Shown: piece by piece, positions 36,445-48,025 of the stretch
Layout: each line of letters starts with the position of its first letter
Numbering within the stretch: position 1 is the stretch's first letter
DNA from: Epiperipatus broadwayi
Lineage: Eukaryota; Onychophora; Udeonychophora; Euonychophora; Peripatidae
Reading direction: 5' to 3'
Assembly: GCA_028023455.1 (NCBI GenBank)
Contig: JAQFVV010012510.1
Location: forward strand, 436,001-500,000
DNA length: 64,000 nt
The notes under the pieces: model-generated
Seen by the model: the letters and a program-made list of their open reading frames with translations, nothing else
The model's database searches: none
Told to the model about the DNA's origin: nothing
Program-made: the position numbers and the translations under genes

Positions 36445-37457
36445 TTAATTGCCCCGCGGTGACTTGTCCCAACTTTTCTTGGGGTTATAGTTACTCGTAC
36501 TCGTGGGTTCATTACAGTTCTCCCATCTAACTTTACTTTCTCCACCTACCCCCTGGTCCTCCCATTCTATATCTTGTAATATTTCTAACGCTTCCTCAAT
36601 GGATAGCCGACGGTTTTCGGCCAACTTACGTTGCACACCTGACGGAAGGTTAAATCTGATAGTTCGCACTATCTGGAATTGATCCATCGGATATGCCTCC
36701 AAGGCTCTCAATTTTCCCGTTTGACGTTGGAAAAACTGACCATACGTACCGTCTTTGTCCGCTTTATACTTTTCTTGCGATATCTTCATACGTATGGTTT
36801 CTTGTTTCTCCACGCTCCAAAACCCTCGCAAAATCATAGTTCGATATTCTTGGAATGTAGGGGGTTTGTAATTTACCACCTTCCACCATTCCCTAGCGGA
36901 ACCACTCAAATGGCTCGTTGCTATTATGATCTTCTCTTTTTCTTTCGACTTATGGACGTAGAAAAAATCACCTAGACTGTCCAAGTAGTCAAAAGGGCTT
37001 TCCTCCCTTTCCCCTTTAAATGTTTTTATGTGTATAAATTTCGCCAACGTGACCCTATCGAACTCTTCTTCTCCAGATTCATTGAGCTTTCTTTCCATTA
37101 CCTCTTTCTCTCGGTTTATTTGTATAGCCTTCTTGTTCGGGATTTCTTTAGTTTCCCCTGTAAACTGCTCTGTCTCTTCGTTTTCTGTCTTTTCTTCCTC
37201 TTTACTGACTTTATGGTCCGCTGGGTCTATGACTTCCTTTTTTTTTCATTGTTCCTATTCTTTTCCCTCTCTTTTAATTCATTCACATCTTTCCTCAATT
37301 CTTGGATCATGCCTTTCATTTCTTTTATTTCTTTACGGTCTTCCATTACAATTTCTTTGAGCTCAGCGATAGCTTTCAATATTTCTTGCAACTGACACCG
37401 CTCGGGGTTTTTAAATGTTACCACCGGGCTTTCCATGCTACTTTCGTCCTCACTCAT
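36445..37457 (-). pseudogene. gag: gag-like ORF with one homopolymer frameshift
   Basis: The first part (37457-37227, 76 codons) is an acidic leader followed by a coiled coil rich in Glu, Lys and Leu (ELKEIVMEDRKEIKEMKGMI). It ends at a stop just after a run of nine A (about 37237-37245). The second part, open from that A run to 36445 in another frame (first ATG at 37098, 217 codons), contains a Retrotrans_gag-like capsid block: LSGSAREWWKVV, then TFQEYRTMILRGFWS. A one-base difference in the A run would join them into about 338 codons. No CCHC zinc knuckle is seen, and the C-terminus is basic. It may be a mutation, an assembly error or a programmed shift. Confidence 0.8.
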
Positions 37458-37617
37458 ATTTTATTCTTTTGTTTTATTTAATTTTATATTCGAACTCATA
37501 ACCTTCCCTACGAGAATACTGACGTACCACCACCATCTGAAATCCACCACTCTTACTAAAAAAAATTTTTTCTTTTTTTTTTTTAAACTCTGATCTCTGG
37601 GCGTTTCTCTTGTTAAC

Positions 37618-37641
37618 GAGCCCGACACGTTGGAAGCGCCA
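37618..37641 (-). other. candidate primer-binding site, displaced from the LTR
   Basis: On the minus strand tggcgcttccaacgtg followed by tcgggctc resembles the tRNA-Lys-type primer site (tggcgcccaacgtggggc) with small insertions. It starts about 27 bases inside the LTR edge, whereas such sites normally sit within a few bases. The assignment is tentative. Confidence 0.35.
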
Positions 37642-37668
37642 TTTTCTAACTTTCCCCCCTCACTCCTC

Positions 37669-39287
37669 TGTGACACGACAACTTTCTTTCTTCCCCTACT
37701 AACTGAATTTTAGTTATTAGAATCGTCATCGAGGGCGCCACCAAGGATTTCTCTCTTGGAACCTGGTCACGTAACTTTACATAAACCTGGTCTTTATTTA
37801 TTTTCGAACGACGATTCACTGATTATAAACTTTGATTATAATCTCACAGGGGTTTTCCTTTAAGAACACTAACTAATTATTATAAATAATTCAAGAATTC
37901 AAGAATACGTTGGACAAAAAAAAACTTTTAATTTCTTTTACTACTATTTATTATTAATAACCTTATAATTCTATCCGATCCAGAAAGAACTGACTTACAA
38001 TTTCTGATTTTCCCTCTGTTTACTTTCTAATTATGCTTCCCAAATATTTACCATAGATTTACTCGCGCCTACACTAATACTGCGAATTCTAGCAGACGTG
38101 TATATAAGACGACTTATAGTATTTTTAATCTTTCCTGAAGTTTATTTTTAAACTCCACTTTCTTTGGTAAATAAATAAATTGCAAAAATCTTACAATGAA
38201 CGTATAAGTGTCTTTCGTTTTCTTATACTTTCAATTCTTTCCTTATTTTCTACTAACAAACGAGTAACGCCCCAAGGTTCTCTGTTACTTGGCGACGCAC
38301 TTTTATACCCCCACCCTGTTGTTACTCTCTAGATCGAATAGATATTAAATAATTTAAAATACAGTTATTCCAATATTTCAAAAAAATATTGAACGAAAAT
38401 TAACATTAATAGATTGCAATATTAAACAAATTTATTTTCCCCCCTCTATTGTTGAAACATTCGTAATAAACATAATAAATGAAAATTAAATTAAAGATAA
38501 AGTTCTATTACGCTTTACTTAGAGTTCTCATTAATTAAAAGTTTATAATTACCCTGATCGATCAGAGCGGAGTGGCCTGATTTTCATAGGTTTTACATTC
38601 CATTGGTCGTGCCTTTGTCCTTGTACATGCGAATTCCATGAGTGTTCCTTTAGTTGTCCGGCTAGCAATATCCGTTTCTTCCATTCCATAACTCTCTCGA
38701 TAGCTTCATTCAGATGGAGTGGCGGTCAATTCCCCAAAGGGGAAGGTTGTGATAACTTTAGCCGCTATACATTTGACAAGAGTCCGTAAAATTAAATTTC
38801 AATAATAATAATTTTTATTGTTCGAAACACAGCTGCTTTCTTTATTGTCCTTGCTGGTCTCTAAAGTCAAGTCAACTCATCTAACTCTAAAAGCGATCTT
38901 ATCTCCACTCTTTCTTATCTTTTTTTTTTTTAATTAGCGTAATAGCAATTACTAACCAAATATTTTTACTTTGTGAAAGTTTCAACAATAGAGTATAATT
39001 ACTACCAAGAATCTAATTTTGTTTTCTTTTCCCCACCCTTTTATCTCTCGAATTTTTCTCCCTTTTAATTAAACACTTTTAACATTTTTTTTTTTTATAA
39101 ATTATATTCAATTTTATTTGTTTATCTCAAAATAAAAGTTCAAAATTTTTACCCTTTCCATTAAATCAAAACCATTTGTTAATTAATTCTTTTTTTCATT
39201 TTACAAACTATTTAACTTCAAAAATATTTATGCCAAATTATAAATATGTGAGCTTATATATATATGAGCTGACTTAAAATATCAGCT

Positions 39288-39289
<2 letters not shown>
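37669..39289 (-). repeat. 5' LTR of the gag-only element
   Basis: Nearly identical to 34789-36403 at an offset of 2,880 bases. Differences include an extra aata and single-base changes such as a ctcatgcct/ctcgcgcct pair. It is followed at 39290 by an AT run. The LTRs are long relative to the internal region. Confidence 0.93.
38301..38308 (-). promoter_or_regulatory. TATA box of the 5' LTR
   Basis: The minus strand reads ggggtataaaagtgcg, a textbook TATA-box context. It is conserved in both LTRs (35419-35426 in the other). The transcript would start about 25-30 bases further along the minus strand, leaving about 630 bases to the LTR end. Confidence 0.6.

Positions 39290-39346
<57 letters not shown>
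39290..39346. repeat. (AT)n microsatellite
   Basis: An AT run of about 55 bases that forms the right flank of the LTR element, probably the insertion target. Confidence 0.95.
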
Positions 39347-39348
<2 letters not shown>

Positions 39349-40050
39349 AGTAGCAAATCTACAAGTACTTTAAACAAGGGTAAAATCATCTATATACCAG
39401 ATGTAAGCATAGACTGCTTTAATACAATTTTAAGATAATTATCATAAGGAATACTTCATTTATGTTTTTCTGAAGGTTTGTGATGATACTATTAAATATG
39501 GCATTTTCCAATATTAAATACATAACTTCTGGTTTTGACAATTTAAGTTACTTTTACTGTCACTGTCTGGATGTCTAGTATATAAATGCAACTGACTATT
39601 TGCATTTAGATCTCAGATATATATATATGTGTGTGTGTGTGTAGAAAAATAATAGAAAATAAAAATCACTAATAAAATCATTATACTAGTTCGTTAATCT
39701 CTTTAGTGAGAGCAGTTGAACAAAACCCATTGTAAACATTGCTATAGAATAATAAAATATAAGGGCATAACATTACTTTTTAACAGCAAGATCAGAATGA
39801 TCGTGCAACAGATGTAAGTGTACGTGGTAGTATATCAGTGCAAGCACACACATGCCAATAATTTCATACATTGATTTATAACAGCAAGTTTATATATTTA
39901 TAGTAATAATAAAATATGTGATTAATTAATGAAATTATTATAAAAAATAATAGTAATGATTAATAATAATAATATTTATAAATGTAGTTAATTTATTATT
40001 GATGAGTAGTAATTAATTTATTGAGCACATAGAAAGCATATGTAAATACA
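39347..40050. other. AT-rich DNA, nothing recognised
   Basis: A short TA/TG run lies at 39619-39641. No gene was seen. Confidence 0.5.
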
Positions 40051-40246
40051 TTAATCAGGCATTAACCTGTATTTAATGCACTTTAAAATTTTGTAATAAT
40101 CAAGCATATTTTGCAGATAGAGGGAGCCTTCCAAACCATGACACAAGATAGTGACTTTTATAAAGATAAGAGCCATGGTCTTATCTTTAACCTCTATTGG
40201 CAAAATATGTTTGATTATTACAAATACTGGTTAAATCCTGATTAAA
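40051..40246. repeat. small Family C hairpin
   Basis: Arms of about 60 bases (40051-40125 and 40188-40246) share inverted aatcaagcatattttgc-type sequence. The loop contains tttataaagataagag, as in the larger hairpin at 15016-15525. Confidence 0.8.
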
Positions 40247-40598
40247 GCATTTAATTTATTATTGTTGTTGTAAAATGTAATATTGTATAAAAAAAATTTT
40301 TTTAAGTATTAAATAATATTATTTGCATTCCAAACAATCGATTTAAAAGAAATGCATGTAACTTAATGATAAATTCCAAATTAAATGCATGTAACTTGTT
40401 GAAGAAAAAAATTATTAGTCAATTTGATTCTTTGTTGTTGTTTTTTTTTATAAGAAATTTAAAATACTTTGTTTATTTTATAATATTCAATCTGATGGTG
40501 GGCTCGAACAACAGAAGGGGGGTGAGGTTGAATCCCCCTCTTTCTTCACTAACTGCATTTATAAAAAACTGGAGGACAATCAAAACTTTTTAAGAATA

Positions 40599-40653
<55 letters not shown>

Positions 40654-40985
40654 ATTACCTGGATAACAATAAGTAAGAAACCATTAGACATATGAATATG
40701 AATTTAGCTTATTAACTGGTAATTTGAATGTGCCATTTACAGATAATTGTGCCTGAACAATAAAGAAAATCATTGGCTAAAAAAAGAATGTGCCCAATAA
40801 AATAACTTAACACTAAGGGTAAAAAATGTTTTAAATATTTTATTTATTTATGAATGCTAGTTTTTTTTATAAATAAATATTTTGATTGATAAGTGAAACA
40901 AGTAGTTAATTTAAAAAGAATAATACAAATATAACACTTTGTTAAAAAGAATAATACTAATATAACATTTGATTAAATTTTAAGG
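40247..40985. other. AT-rich DNA with a (TC)n(AC)n tract
   Basis: A dinucleotide tract of TC then AC units lies at about 40601-40652. The 75-codon frame at 40366-40593 has a short G/C-richer end (aacagaaggggggtgagg) but no domain. Confidence 0.55.
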
Positions 40986-41865
40986 TATTTGTGAGTTTTC
41001 TAGTAAACCAAGATGGCAGCTCATATTTTTGATAAATGTACAGTTTCAGGGCCTACAAAAACATATTTATTAATAAATGGCTACTAAAAAATGTCTGAGC
41101 TTAATATTTATATTTTAACTTTTATTACTATTATTTTTAAAAAAAATCATTGTGGAAAAGATTATAATGCTTACCATTTACTTTCTAGGGTTTTTTGTAT
41201 TAACTTATTAACCTAAAAATGAAAAAATATAAAAACAATATTTACTTTATTCACATTGGTGGTGTGCAATCTCTAATAGCTTTCAAAATCACCACAAATA
41301 AATCTTCTTGTTGGTGACATTACATTACATCTCTACTCCAGCAATAAATAAATCTGAATGCAGTTAGAAATGGAATGTTAGAGCTCTCAGGCACATTCTT
41401 TTTGTTTAAACAAGATTTCACATTTCATCATCATTGGGAGAGGGTTTTGGATGTAAACTCCCATATTGTAACCATTGTCACATACTTTTTGAGAGGGTAA
41501 GATGAATATCTTTATAAGTACTCCAGTGCATCATGTTCTATGACAGGAAGCTCACAAATTTTGATCATGACAATTTACCAAAAAAAATGCTGATAAAAAG
41601 AAACACTGAATTGAAATAAAATATGACAGTATTAAAAGTGTCTCATCATTTCCATGTTCGAAAATAGCTTTAAAAAAATGGAATAAAGTTTTTAAATGAA
41701 ATTTATTGGAATTTAGACTTCTTTTAAATTATCAATCAACTTTTTTTTTAATTTAACAACTAATACATTTCACCTATGTTGTGGGCCCTTGAAACAGTAT
41801 ATTTATTGTTATTTATCAACAATGCAAACTGCCATCTTGGTTTACTGGAAAACTCACAAGTGCTG
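40986..41865. mobile_element. non-autonomous element with ~90-bp terminal inverted repeats
   Basis: A left end at about 40988-41080 (ttgtgagttttctagtaaac, then caagatggcag) matches an inverted right end at about 41765-41862 (ctgccatcttgg, then gaaaactcacaa), with small gaps. The interior of about 690 bases has no long frame. A weak partial match to the caagatggcag end lies near 54790. No clear target duplication. Confidence 0.8.
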
Positions 41866-42445
41866 ATTTTAATTATATTAATGAAAGAATTAGTGAATAT
41901 TAATTTCACTTTTAAATTAAATTAAATAAATATGACTTTAAAAATGGGGTAGACATATTTCTATTATCAAAACTTTTTAAAAAGTTTAACAATGAATTCT
42001 ATCTGACATCACAATATAAATATGAACTCAGTTACTAAATAATTAATTATTTTTAAAAATGTAGTATACTTAAAATAATTTTTATGCCTTTGATTTTTAC
42101 AATTTATTTATATTTATTGTATAAGAAAAAAAATTTCAGGGAGAATAAAATATACTGCACAACCTTGTAAACAAAATGTTTACAAGTAACATATATAAAG
42201 ACACAACCTAAGTGATGAACGATTAAAAAGTACGCATTAATGTCCATGTCTATATTCTGAAGTAAATCCATATGTGTAAGTTTAGGGTTAGGATATATTT
42301 TTCCTCTACATTAATTTATTTAAAGAAAACAATTATTTTATTTATTAATTTTTGGTGAAACTAATAAAAAGCATGCATAAATATAGTTTCCTAAGTTTTT
42401 TAAAAGTTTGTTAAACAGTAGTAATTACCTAAAATATTGACACTA
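41866..42445. other. AT-rich DNA, nothing recognised
   Basis: No frame or repeat of note. Confidence 0.5.
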
Positions 42446-42983
42446 AAAATCACATGATCACCATTCTTTATGCTTACACAAGCTGTTTACATAGAGGCTT
42501 AACTCTCCATAGAGTAGTATAACTCAGTGCAAGTCTCTGTGTAAACAGCTTGTGTAAGTATATAGAATGGTGATTATGTGATGTTTAGTGGTTTAATACC
42601 AATCCTGCTCAGGAGGATTATGGTGACTGTAATTATTAACTAATCAAAGACACCAAAAAGTAGTTCAGATCTATATGACTATACAAACTAAAAGATCGTG
42701 AATTGAAAACATTATTGTATTTTTATTTGGGACTCAAAGCTTTATAGTTAGTTAATAAGACAAAAGATGACTACTGAAGGGTTGCATTAGATCCTAAGTT
42801 CTATGTGCAGTACTCTCAGATCCAAGGTTCCTCACTGATGAAAGTGACAAGCTAGAAACTAGTCTGGGGATATTGGATGAGTAGGCACTAGATAGGAATT
42901 TTATTCACAAACTTTCTTGCATCCATTGCTTAATAAGGCTTGCACTGAGTGATGCTACTGTATGGAAAGTTTAGCCTCTGCAC
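42446..42983. mobile_element. Family A copy: central hairpin plus inverted half
   Basis: Begins with the terminal hairpin (atgatcaccattctttatg at 42448, inverted near 42570) and continues through the whole inverted half to the usual end near 42980. It lacks the forward half. A ctaaaatatt decamer occurs just outside both ends, a possible but short target duplication. Confidence 0.85.
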
Positions 42984-43548
42984 TAAAATATTACCTTTTA
43001 GAAACATGACAATGTAGTAAAGTCAAATTAATAGTAAGCTTAGCAAGATATAACAAAGAAATAGTATAAGGTTCAAAAGATAACTCAAAAAGACATAAAA
43101 GATAAAGAAATAAATATTGGGAATGGAATGAAAGAGACTGAGATATGCACTATGCCCTTACCCAAAAATTAAAGCTAATTATTAAGAAAAATGATTGTTA
43201 ATATTTTAGAGATTCAAGTCCCTAAAAGCTGATTCGGTCATAAGTGCAGCTTTCTGATGAGCAGATTTTTGGATTTGTATCTGAGTAATATTAATACAAA
43301 AATAAGAATTACTGTTTTGTATGTATATTTAATATATTATTATTATTATATTTAAAGAATCACTGAAAACAAATTAAAAACTTTTAATAAACTAAAGAAT
43401 AAATTTAACTTGAAATGTGCGCTTGATGTTTCTCACAAATTTCAGAAATATTTTGGACGAATAAATGACAAAACCACTCACATTTTCTGCTCTAGGTTTT
43501 CAAATCATTTGTCTTGTTTTGTTTTGTTTGTTTTTGTTTTTTTTATAT
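42984..43548. other. AT-rich DNA, nothing recognised
   Basis: The 68-codon plus frame at 43410-43616 runs into the SINE and is not a gene. Confidence 0.5.
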
Positions 43549-43632
43549 ATGTCAAAGTGTTGACCGGGAAGGGAACCTGGGTCAGCTGCTTGGAAGACAG
43601 CTATGCTAACCGCTAGGCCACCAATGCTTGAC
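43549..43632 (-). mobile_element. tRNA-derived SINE (diverged copy)
   Basis: On the minus strand it starts gtcaagcattggtgg and has a tggcctagcgg A box, an agctg/cagct anticodon-like stem, and a ggttcccttcc B box. It ends near tttgacat followed by an A-rich tail (T run on the plus strand, 43520-43545). The variable region is shorter than in the other copies, so it may be a separate subfamily. Flanking repeats are unclear. Confidence 0.82.
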
Positions 43633-44939
43633 TAGTTTTTATGATGAATAATGTGAAAAACTGAATTTACAAAGATAAGATGCTGGAAAGAGCATTAAAA
43701 CATTTACAGCTTTTTTGATATAGCAGAATATTTTTAAATAAACATTTATCTGATATCTTAAATAATATACAAATTACACAACAAGTGTGTGGCAGTTTAA
43801 TTATGGCTACAACAGCATAAAACTACCTATTATTATTTTTATAATTTTTTTTATAGAAAACATGAAATGGATTAATGGAACCTCAGTGTTCCACAGAACA
43901 TTCTTTGAGAAACACTGGACTTGCCAATATAATAATACTGTTTTTGACTGCTATCTTAATGTTGGAGTACCTCAGATCATATTGATAGAATATATATATA
44001 TATTCTTATGATTTAAGAAAGAAGAAGCTCTGAGGAAAGTACTTTTTCCTTATACTGAAACATCAGCTATTTAGCTATTATATTTTTATAACACAGAAGC
44101 TCCCAAAATAATACTCATCATTTATCCATGAAAATATTAGAATTAAATCATATATTTAACTTATATGGAAAAACATAATACTAAAAAACTGATTTAGAAA
44201 ATATTAAAAAATTAAGTGATCTCAAAAGTTATTCTTCTTTCTAAGTCATCAACTTTACTTAATCATTTTCTTGCAATAGACAATGCTTCCTTATTGATAA
44301 CATTCTAAAGAATGCCAACATATTTTCAACACATTCTTAATTTCCAACACAATTAACTTATTGCTGTGGTTTCACCACTATCAACCTTTATGTGAAAGCA
44401 CAGTCATAAATTCTATGTCATCTTCACCAAGAATCTGTCTTTACTATATCAATAATACATTTGTTTTGTTTCATGGTGAAGCACTGTTATAAACATTCTG
44501 GACCCACATTGGCAACATTTTTTCCCAATTAAATTCACTGTAAAATTAGAATAAAAGCAAAAAATGGCTTCCTTACATGTTGTTGTGACAAACTTATTTC
44601 ATGAAAAAATTAAATCTACTATTAATAAAATTACCCAAACACATTAAAGCATTTAATATACATCTAATCATAACAAAAATATATAAGTGAAATTATATTC
44701 TTACTATGGAGCAGATCAAAAGTAGTTTGTTTAGAAATTAAGGAAAAATAAAATTTTCACCCAACATAGATCAAACTTTCATGAAAAATAGTTATTCTTC
44801 AGCTATCATTTAGGAAATCTTAAAAAGACAGCAAAAGAAAATAACTGCCATCAATATATTAAATCAGCTTTACAAATTTATCACTGCAAGGAATCTTAAA
44901 TTTGACATAAATTAATCTTGAAATATGATTTTTTTCTAC
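43633..44939. other. AT-rich DNA, nothing recognised
   Basis: 44200-44600 is a little more complex but is broken by stops in all frames. The frame at 43787-44011 has no motif. Confidence 0.45.
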
Positions 44940-45322
44940 AGTACAGGCTTTTTATACCTGCACTTATATATGTAATATGTAGAGGTTTGAACTCAGACTT
45001 TCACATGACTGTCAACCATCCATGCTCAGATGGGCTTTGAGCATTCCATCATCAGATTTCCATTGAAATGGATGGCTGAAGAATTGTGGGGTGGAGTGGT
45101 TTGAAGCCTGTCCATTAAAATATGAAGATTGGCTATATTAATATAGGCTGAGCTTTGATTGTATATATGTGTGGAAATGATAATCTGGAGCAACTGCTGA
45201 GTGCTGTTTTAGCACAAAATATGTTTTTGACATGTGTGTGATTAAGTGTATCAGTGGTATGAGATAGCATGGATAGTTGATGGTCATGTGAAAGTCTGAG
45301 TTCAAACGCCCTATATAAATTA
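44940..45322. mobile_element. Family B copy with a short left arm
   Basis: A left arm of about 80 bases (44945-45028, with ggctttttatacctg) is followed directly by a full right arm (45029-45320, with ttgaagcctgtccattaaaa and tgtgaaagtctg). The left arm is an internally deleted version of the palindrome at 16084-16932. The 69-codon minus frame inside is repeat-borne. Confidence 0.85.
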
Positions 45323-46491
45323 ATCTTGAAATGCTGAACAACAACAATAGCTATGCAATATCACGTGACTGTTAAAAACTGTTTACTGAAACTATCCATC
45401 TACTAAAAAATGACTAAAAAACATGAAACAACGATTAAACAGAAAACGATAGATGTGGCTAAAGTAGAAAACCATCCAGATACACATGAGTATTAGACAG
45501 AGACGGCAAGAAACATTAAAGAAGACAATGGCAAATCTTGCCATAAAAGGACAAAAAATAGGAGAAATCAAGAGGACTTGTAGATAAACATATAAAATTT
45601 ATACTGACCGTTGCTTTTATCGGAATAGTCAATTGGATTATTACCTCAAAATCAGTATTCATAAATCTAAAGCTTACCAGTTCAAATCCCAGGTTAGCAG
45701 TCACTGATCAAGTCAGAAACAAGTAAAGTAGAGAATTATGTGTACGTTATTACTAATAGTTGAAAGTATTTTGAAAAGTATGAATAATGTTAGAATTATT
45801 CTAAAAACATTTAACAATTCAATTAGATTAACCACACTTGTACACAGATATATATATATTCTACAATTTTTAAAAATAAAGTTAATATATAATTTTTAGA
45901 AAGGTAGTTAAATAGTTAACTTGTTTTTGTTTTTTATTTGTTGGTTAACCTTATCTAGTAATTAACAGTAACAAAAAAAAAAAACTCGAATCTTTTTTTT
46001 TAATATAGAATTTCTGATGATAACTGAGATCTTTTCTTTTCTGCTCAACCTGATACAGATGGAGATTATTTAAGCCAGGTTAAGGAATTTAAAAAAAAGA
46101 AGCCAATCGATGATTGATTTTTAGAAATTCACATTACATAAATCAATTTCTTTCTTTAAAACACAGTTCGTTGATGCGTGAAAATTGCTTTAATATAAAA
46201 CATAGTTTCATCAATGACAAATAAACAAAACTTCATTTAATATTAAAAAGTATCCTCAAATCACAGTAACATCAACAACAATATTCATATAACTATAAGA
46301 GTATTGTATTTTTTTAAATTGTATTTCATATATATATAAGTGTATTAATACAATGTGAATAGCTTCCATTTATAGTGTAATTCTTTAACCTATTCACTTA
46401 TATTGACTTGGAATTTGGAATACAAATGAAATTATTTTAAGTAGCGGATAATTTCAAAACAAAGTTTGGATTGTTTTAGATAGATAGTCCA
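45323..46491. other. AT-rich DNA, nothing recognised
   Basis: No convincing frame or repeat. Confidence 0.5.
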
Positions 46492-46624
46492 TAGTCGACC
46501 CATTTTTTTTTATGTCATAGCATCGACCGGGAGGCGAACTCACAACAACCGTCTGCAACTAACTGCTTGCTTGCAAGGCAGCTGCGCTGACCTCTCGGCT
46601 AATAATGCTTGACTAGTCGACCCA
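46492..46624 (-). mobile_element. tRNA-derived SINE with a perfect 11-bp target duplication
   Basis: The body 46503-46613 is flanked by identical tagtcgaccca repeats (46492-46502 and 46614-46624). The minus strand ends in an A run (nine T on the plus strand) after gctatgacat. A longer variable region than in the 5445 copy follows the anticodon-like stem. Confidence 0.92.
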
Positions 46625-47687
46625 ATTGTTCAATCAGTTGCTTGGTAAATGGATACTAGGTACTTTTAGCAAAAGGATAAAACTAGTAGAGAAAACTCAT
46701 TAAACTTTGATTTTTTTCACTCCCTCTATAATATATGGTAAATCATGTGATGTTTTAATTCTAGCAGTTAACAAATCTGGTGATTAATACCTTTCTCTTC
46801 ATAGCATTTCTTTTTTAAAAAGTGGGTAAATGTCCTTGCTCTACAATGGTTTTTAAGCCAATAAACATCATATGATCACCATAAGTATAGTGCGTTTTGT
46901 CTGTTTTAACTCCACAATGGGTTGTTTAAATCCACTTACCAGTATAGCAACTACCCTGCATAGTAACTAAAGTTGTATTTTTAATTAAAATAAAATTTGA
47001 AGTTTTATTAATGAAGATAAAGTTATAAGTGGCAAATGAAATTAATATTTATAGGCAATCTATGTAAAAAGAAAAAAAAAGTGTTCTAAAGCTGTAAGAC
47101 AATAAGTGAAGAATATAGAAAATATTTCTGAAATATGAAAATGCCATTTTGATCACTTGTAATACTCGAACAATGAAATAATCTAATCGTGAAATTGGGT
47201 ATAAAATTTTAAATGACGAAAAAAAGTTTTTCAAGTTCTTTAAAAAATTCAATTAAAAAATAATAATTAATGGTAACGTACAAATTCAAAAATAGTGATG
47301 ATAATCCAATTGCTAATTTAAAAAAAGTTAAAAAATTGAAAATGTATAAAAACTGAAAAAAAACCGATTTATTCTTAAAATTATAACAGTTTAGTTGAAA
47401 CCAAAATCAGTAAAAATTACTACAAGTTATGAACGATTTTTCTTCTTCTTCCTCATTTCTTTATGTATTGATTTCTATATTTACATTTAATACCATTTCC
47501 AATCTTTTTATGCACTTAACAATCTATTTTTTATCAAAACATTACTCTTACAGTTTGATTACGTATATAAATATAATGTGTTAATTGTATGATTAAATAT
47601 TTGAATATTGTAGCTCTGATGATGACTGCAGGATAGTCAAAATTATAAGAGTAAAGTTTTGGTGAAAAATAGTATTGTTAAGTGCAT
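46625..47687. other. AT-rich DNA with a Family A end and a hammerhead-like core
   Basis: 46845-46906 holds a short Family A end (aacatcatatgatcaccat, then ttttgtctgtttt). At 47616-47643 the plus strand reads ctgatga, a gact/agtc hairpin, then aaaatt, a degenerate hammerhead-like core. The 67-codon frame at 47049-47252 is unremarkable. Confidence 0.5.
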
Positions 47688-47828
47688 AAAAAGGTTGGAA
47701 AATGTCTTGCATTGGTGGTCGAGAGGTCAGCGCGACTGCCTTGCACTAGCAGGCAGTTGCCCGGGTTGCGGGTTTGCGTCCCGGCCGATGCTATGACACT
47801 TAAAAAAAAAAAAAAAGGTTGGAAATGG
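47688..47828 (+). mobile_element. tRNA-derived SINE with poly-A tail and target duplication
   Basis: The body 47705-47811 is complete: gcattggtggtcgagaggtc head, D-arm-like gtc/gcgac, an anticodon-like arm, a long variable region (about 13 bases), ggtttgcgtcc B box, gctatgacac end and a run of about 15 A. The flanks aaaaaggttggaaaatg (47688-47704) and aaaaaggttggaaatgg (47812-47828) are imperfect copies. The tggtcgaga A box and long variable region look like a class II (Leu/Ser) tRNA ancestor. This is the best-preserved copy in the window. Confidence 0.93.
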
Positions 47829-47895
47829 TATCATATGTAAGTTATGAACAAATAACTTTATCAAAAGATAAAAACATAAAATAACCAATAATAAA

Positions 47896-48025
47896 TGTAA
47901 ATATCAAATTTCACATGATCACAATCTGTTTTTTATGCACAAATCTTTCGGCACCCATTGATTACTCTGGTTTGCACTGATTGGCACTGCTGTATGGAGA
48001 GTTTTGCCTCTGTAAATATCAAATT
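47896..48025. mobile_element. 100-bp Family A unit with a perfect 15-bp target duplication
   Basis: Identical tgtaaatatcaaatt 15-mers (47896-47910 and 48011-48025) bracket only 100 bases (47911-48010). These join the outer end (tcacatgatcaca) to the inverted inner end (ggagagttttgcctc). It shows that a minimal Family A unit was inserted as such. Confidence 0.93.

Larger units (their letters stand above)
34789..39289 (-). mobile_element. young gag-only LTR retrotransposon (TR-GAG-like)
   Basis: Two direct repeats of 1,615 and 1,621 bases enclose only about 1,265 bases of internal DNA. Read on the minus strand, each LTR begins with TG (tgagctgatatt) and ends with CA (gtcgtgtcaca). The two LTRs differ at roughly eight substitutions and a few small indels, so the insertion is recent. 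The inside encodes a gag-like protein and nothing resembling protease, reverse transcriptase or integrase. Mobility would therefore need enzymes in trans. The flanks are ...atat and atat..., compatible with a 4-5 bp target duplication inside an AT run. It interrupts the Family E array. Confidence 0.92.

Noticed and set aside
36679-37395. Plus-strand frames of 98-121 codons opposite gag
   Set aside because: Antisense shadows of the minus-strand gag frame, rich in Ser, Phe and Leu.
37461-37676. 71-codon frame upstream of gag
   Set aside because: It spans the LTR edge, leader and a homopolymer; no domain, and the gag frame explains the region better.
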